Below are positions 63,581-64,000 of a stretch of 64,000 nucleotides of DNA, piece by piece. The stretch lies in contig NW_017802691.1 in the NCBI RefSeq assembly GCF_001625305.1, positions 16,818 through 80,817 of the forward strand. Direction: 5' to 3'. The DNA comes from Branchiostoma belcheri. Taxonomy: Eukaryota > Chordata > Leptocardii > Amphioxiformes > Branchiostomatidae. The position numbers were made by a program, and so were the translations under genes. Under the pieces are notes generated by a model. The model was given only the letters and a program-made list of their open reading frames with translations. It searched no databases and was not told the origin of the DNA. The stretch's first letter is position 1; the number at the start of each line of letters is the position of its first letter.

Positions 63581-63585
63581 AAGCC

Positions 63586-63960
63586 TCAGTCTTTTTGCAC
63601 TAGACTCCTCGGTTGATTCGGTTTCGGAATCCGACTCTGATGACCCGGAACTGGACACGGAAGAAGCTCGGGAGGCCGTGGAGGAGGGCCCGGGAGTGTT
63701 GTCGAGAGCACATGGCCGCCCCCCTCCCCCTCTGTCTCGGCGCTCCCACGGCACGGTCTGTCGTCCGGGCGTGTTTCCCGTTGGTTTCCAGCTTCATCGC
63801 TTCCTTCGGGGTTTTGAAGAGCTTGGGCTGATGTTGTTGCCACATCTCTTTCGTCGTCATCACGATCGGACCTCGGCTGAAGGAACCGTAGAAGCGAAGT
63901 CAGTCTCGACAAATTTGTTTTGCTTTGTCATCCACGAATTTCATGGCCGAATTTTGTCGA
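63586..63960 (-). other. GC-rich block, possible first exon or promoter
   Basis: The block is CpG-rich in an AT-rich neighbourhood. Two minus-strand frames are open: one gives LRFLQPRSDRDDDERDVATT (from 63,912), the other ends in SSVSSSGSSESDSETESTEE SSAKRLRL. Neither matches MYPT exon 1 as I know it. It could be a first exon, a 5' leader of PPP1R12 or the start of another gene. Confidence 0.35.
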
Positions 63961-64000
63961 CACCCGGGTTTTGACGATGTGACCTCGAAGATTATCGAAG

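Overview
The window looks like nuclear DNA of a cephalochordate (amphioxus, Branchiostoma). The evidence is a multi-exon myosin-phosphatase targeting subunit gene with deuterostome-like introns, a CR1-type LINE whose first ORF joins a PHD finger to an SGNH esterase, tRNA-derived SINEs, many fold-back MITEs and abundant tandem repeats. Species-level assignment is inference. A run of 20 Ns flanked by near-identical copies shows that this is a draft assembly.

Region 1 (1-9.2 kb): a 3'-truncated CR1-type LINE on the minus strand (intact 777-aa ORF1, partial endonuclease); splice-flanked remnants including a piece of a CbbX/SpoVK-like AAA+ ATPase; then a plus-strand cluster of compact reading frames. 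The largest of these (5,676-6,854) encodes a 392-aa protein with two tandem PC4-like (ssDNA-binding coactivator) folds, followed by small Cys-rich frames. This cluster is the part of the window I understand least.

Region 2 (9.25-28.65 kb): a transposon graveyard bounded by two collinear inverted arms of about 1.5 kb each (9.25-10.78 and 27.13-28.65 kb). Inside are an L1/Tx1-like LINE, a 2.7-kb LINE that landed in a 46-bp minisatellite, fossil gag/pol pieces of DIRS-like (tyrosine-recombinase) retroelements, LINE tails, a TIR MITE and a decayed Crypton-type recombinase.

Region 3 (28.65-46 kb): no convincing gene. It holds hAT-type MITEs (one a perfect 124-bp palindrome, one with a clean 8-bp target duplication), a 20-bp minisatellite, an inverted pair of AT-rich minisatellite-bearing termini 11.3 kb apart, several other fold-back elements, and an assembly gap flanked by a roughly 420-bp duplication.

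Region 4 (46.4-64 kb): the one clear host gene, minus strand, a PPP1R12 (MYPT) orthologue. Fifteen coding exons with mutually consistent phases encode about 630 residues, from the ankyrin repeats through the conserved RRSTQ-GVT inhibitory phosphorylation site. The first exon (PP1-binding RVxF motif) and the C-terminal coiled coil are not visible. The gene shows a tandem exon duplication, a decaying array of copies of one exon's 3' end with its splice donor, a (GTA)n microsatellite forming a splice donor, and two intronic arrays of CCAAT boxes. The encoded protein would target PP1c-delta to myosin and be inhibited by ROCK-type phosphorylation, by family knowledge.
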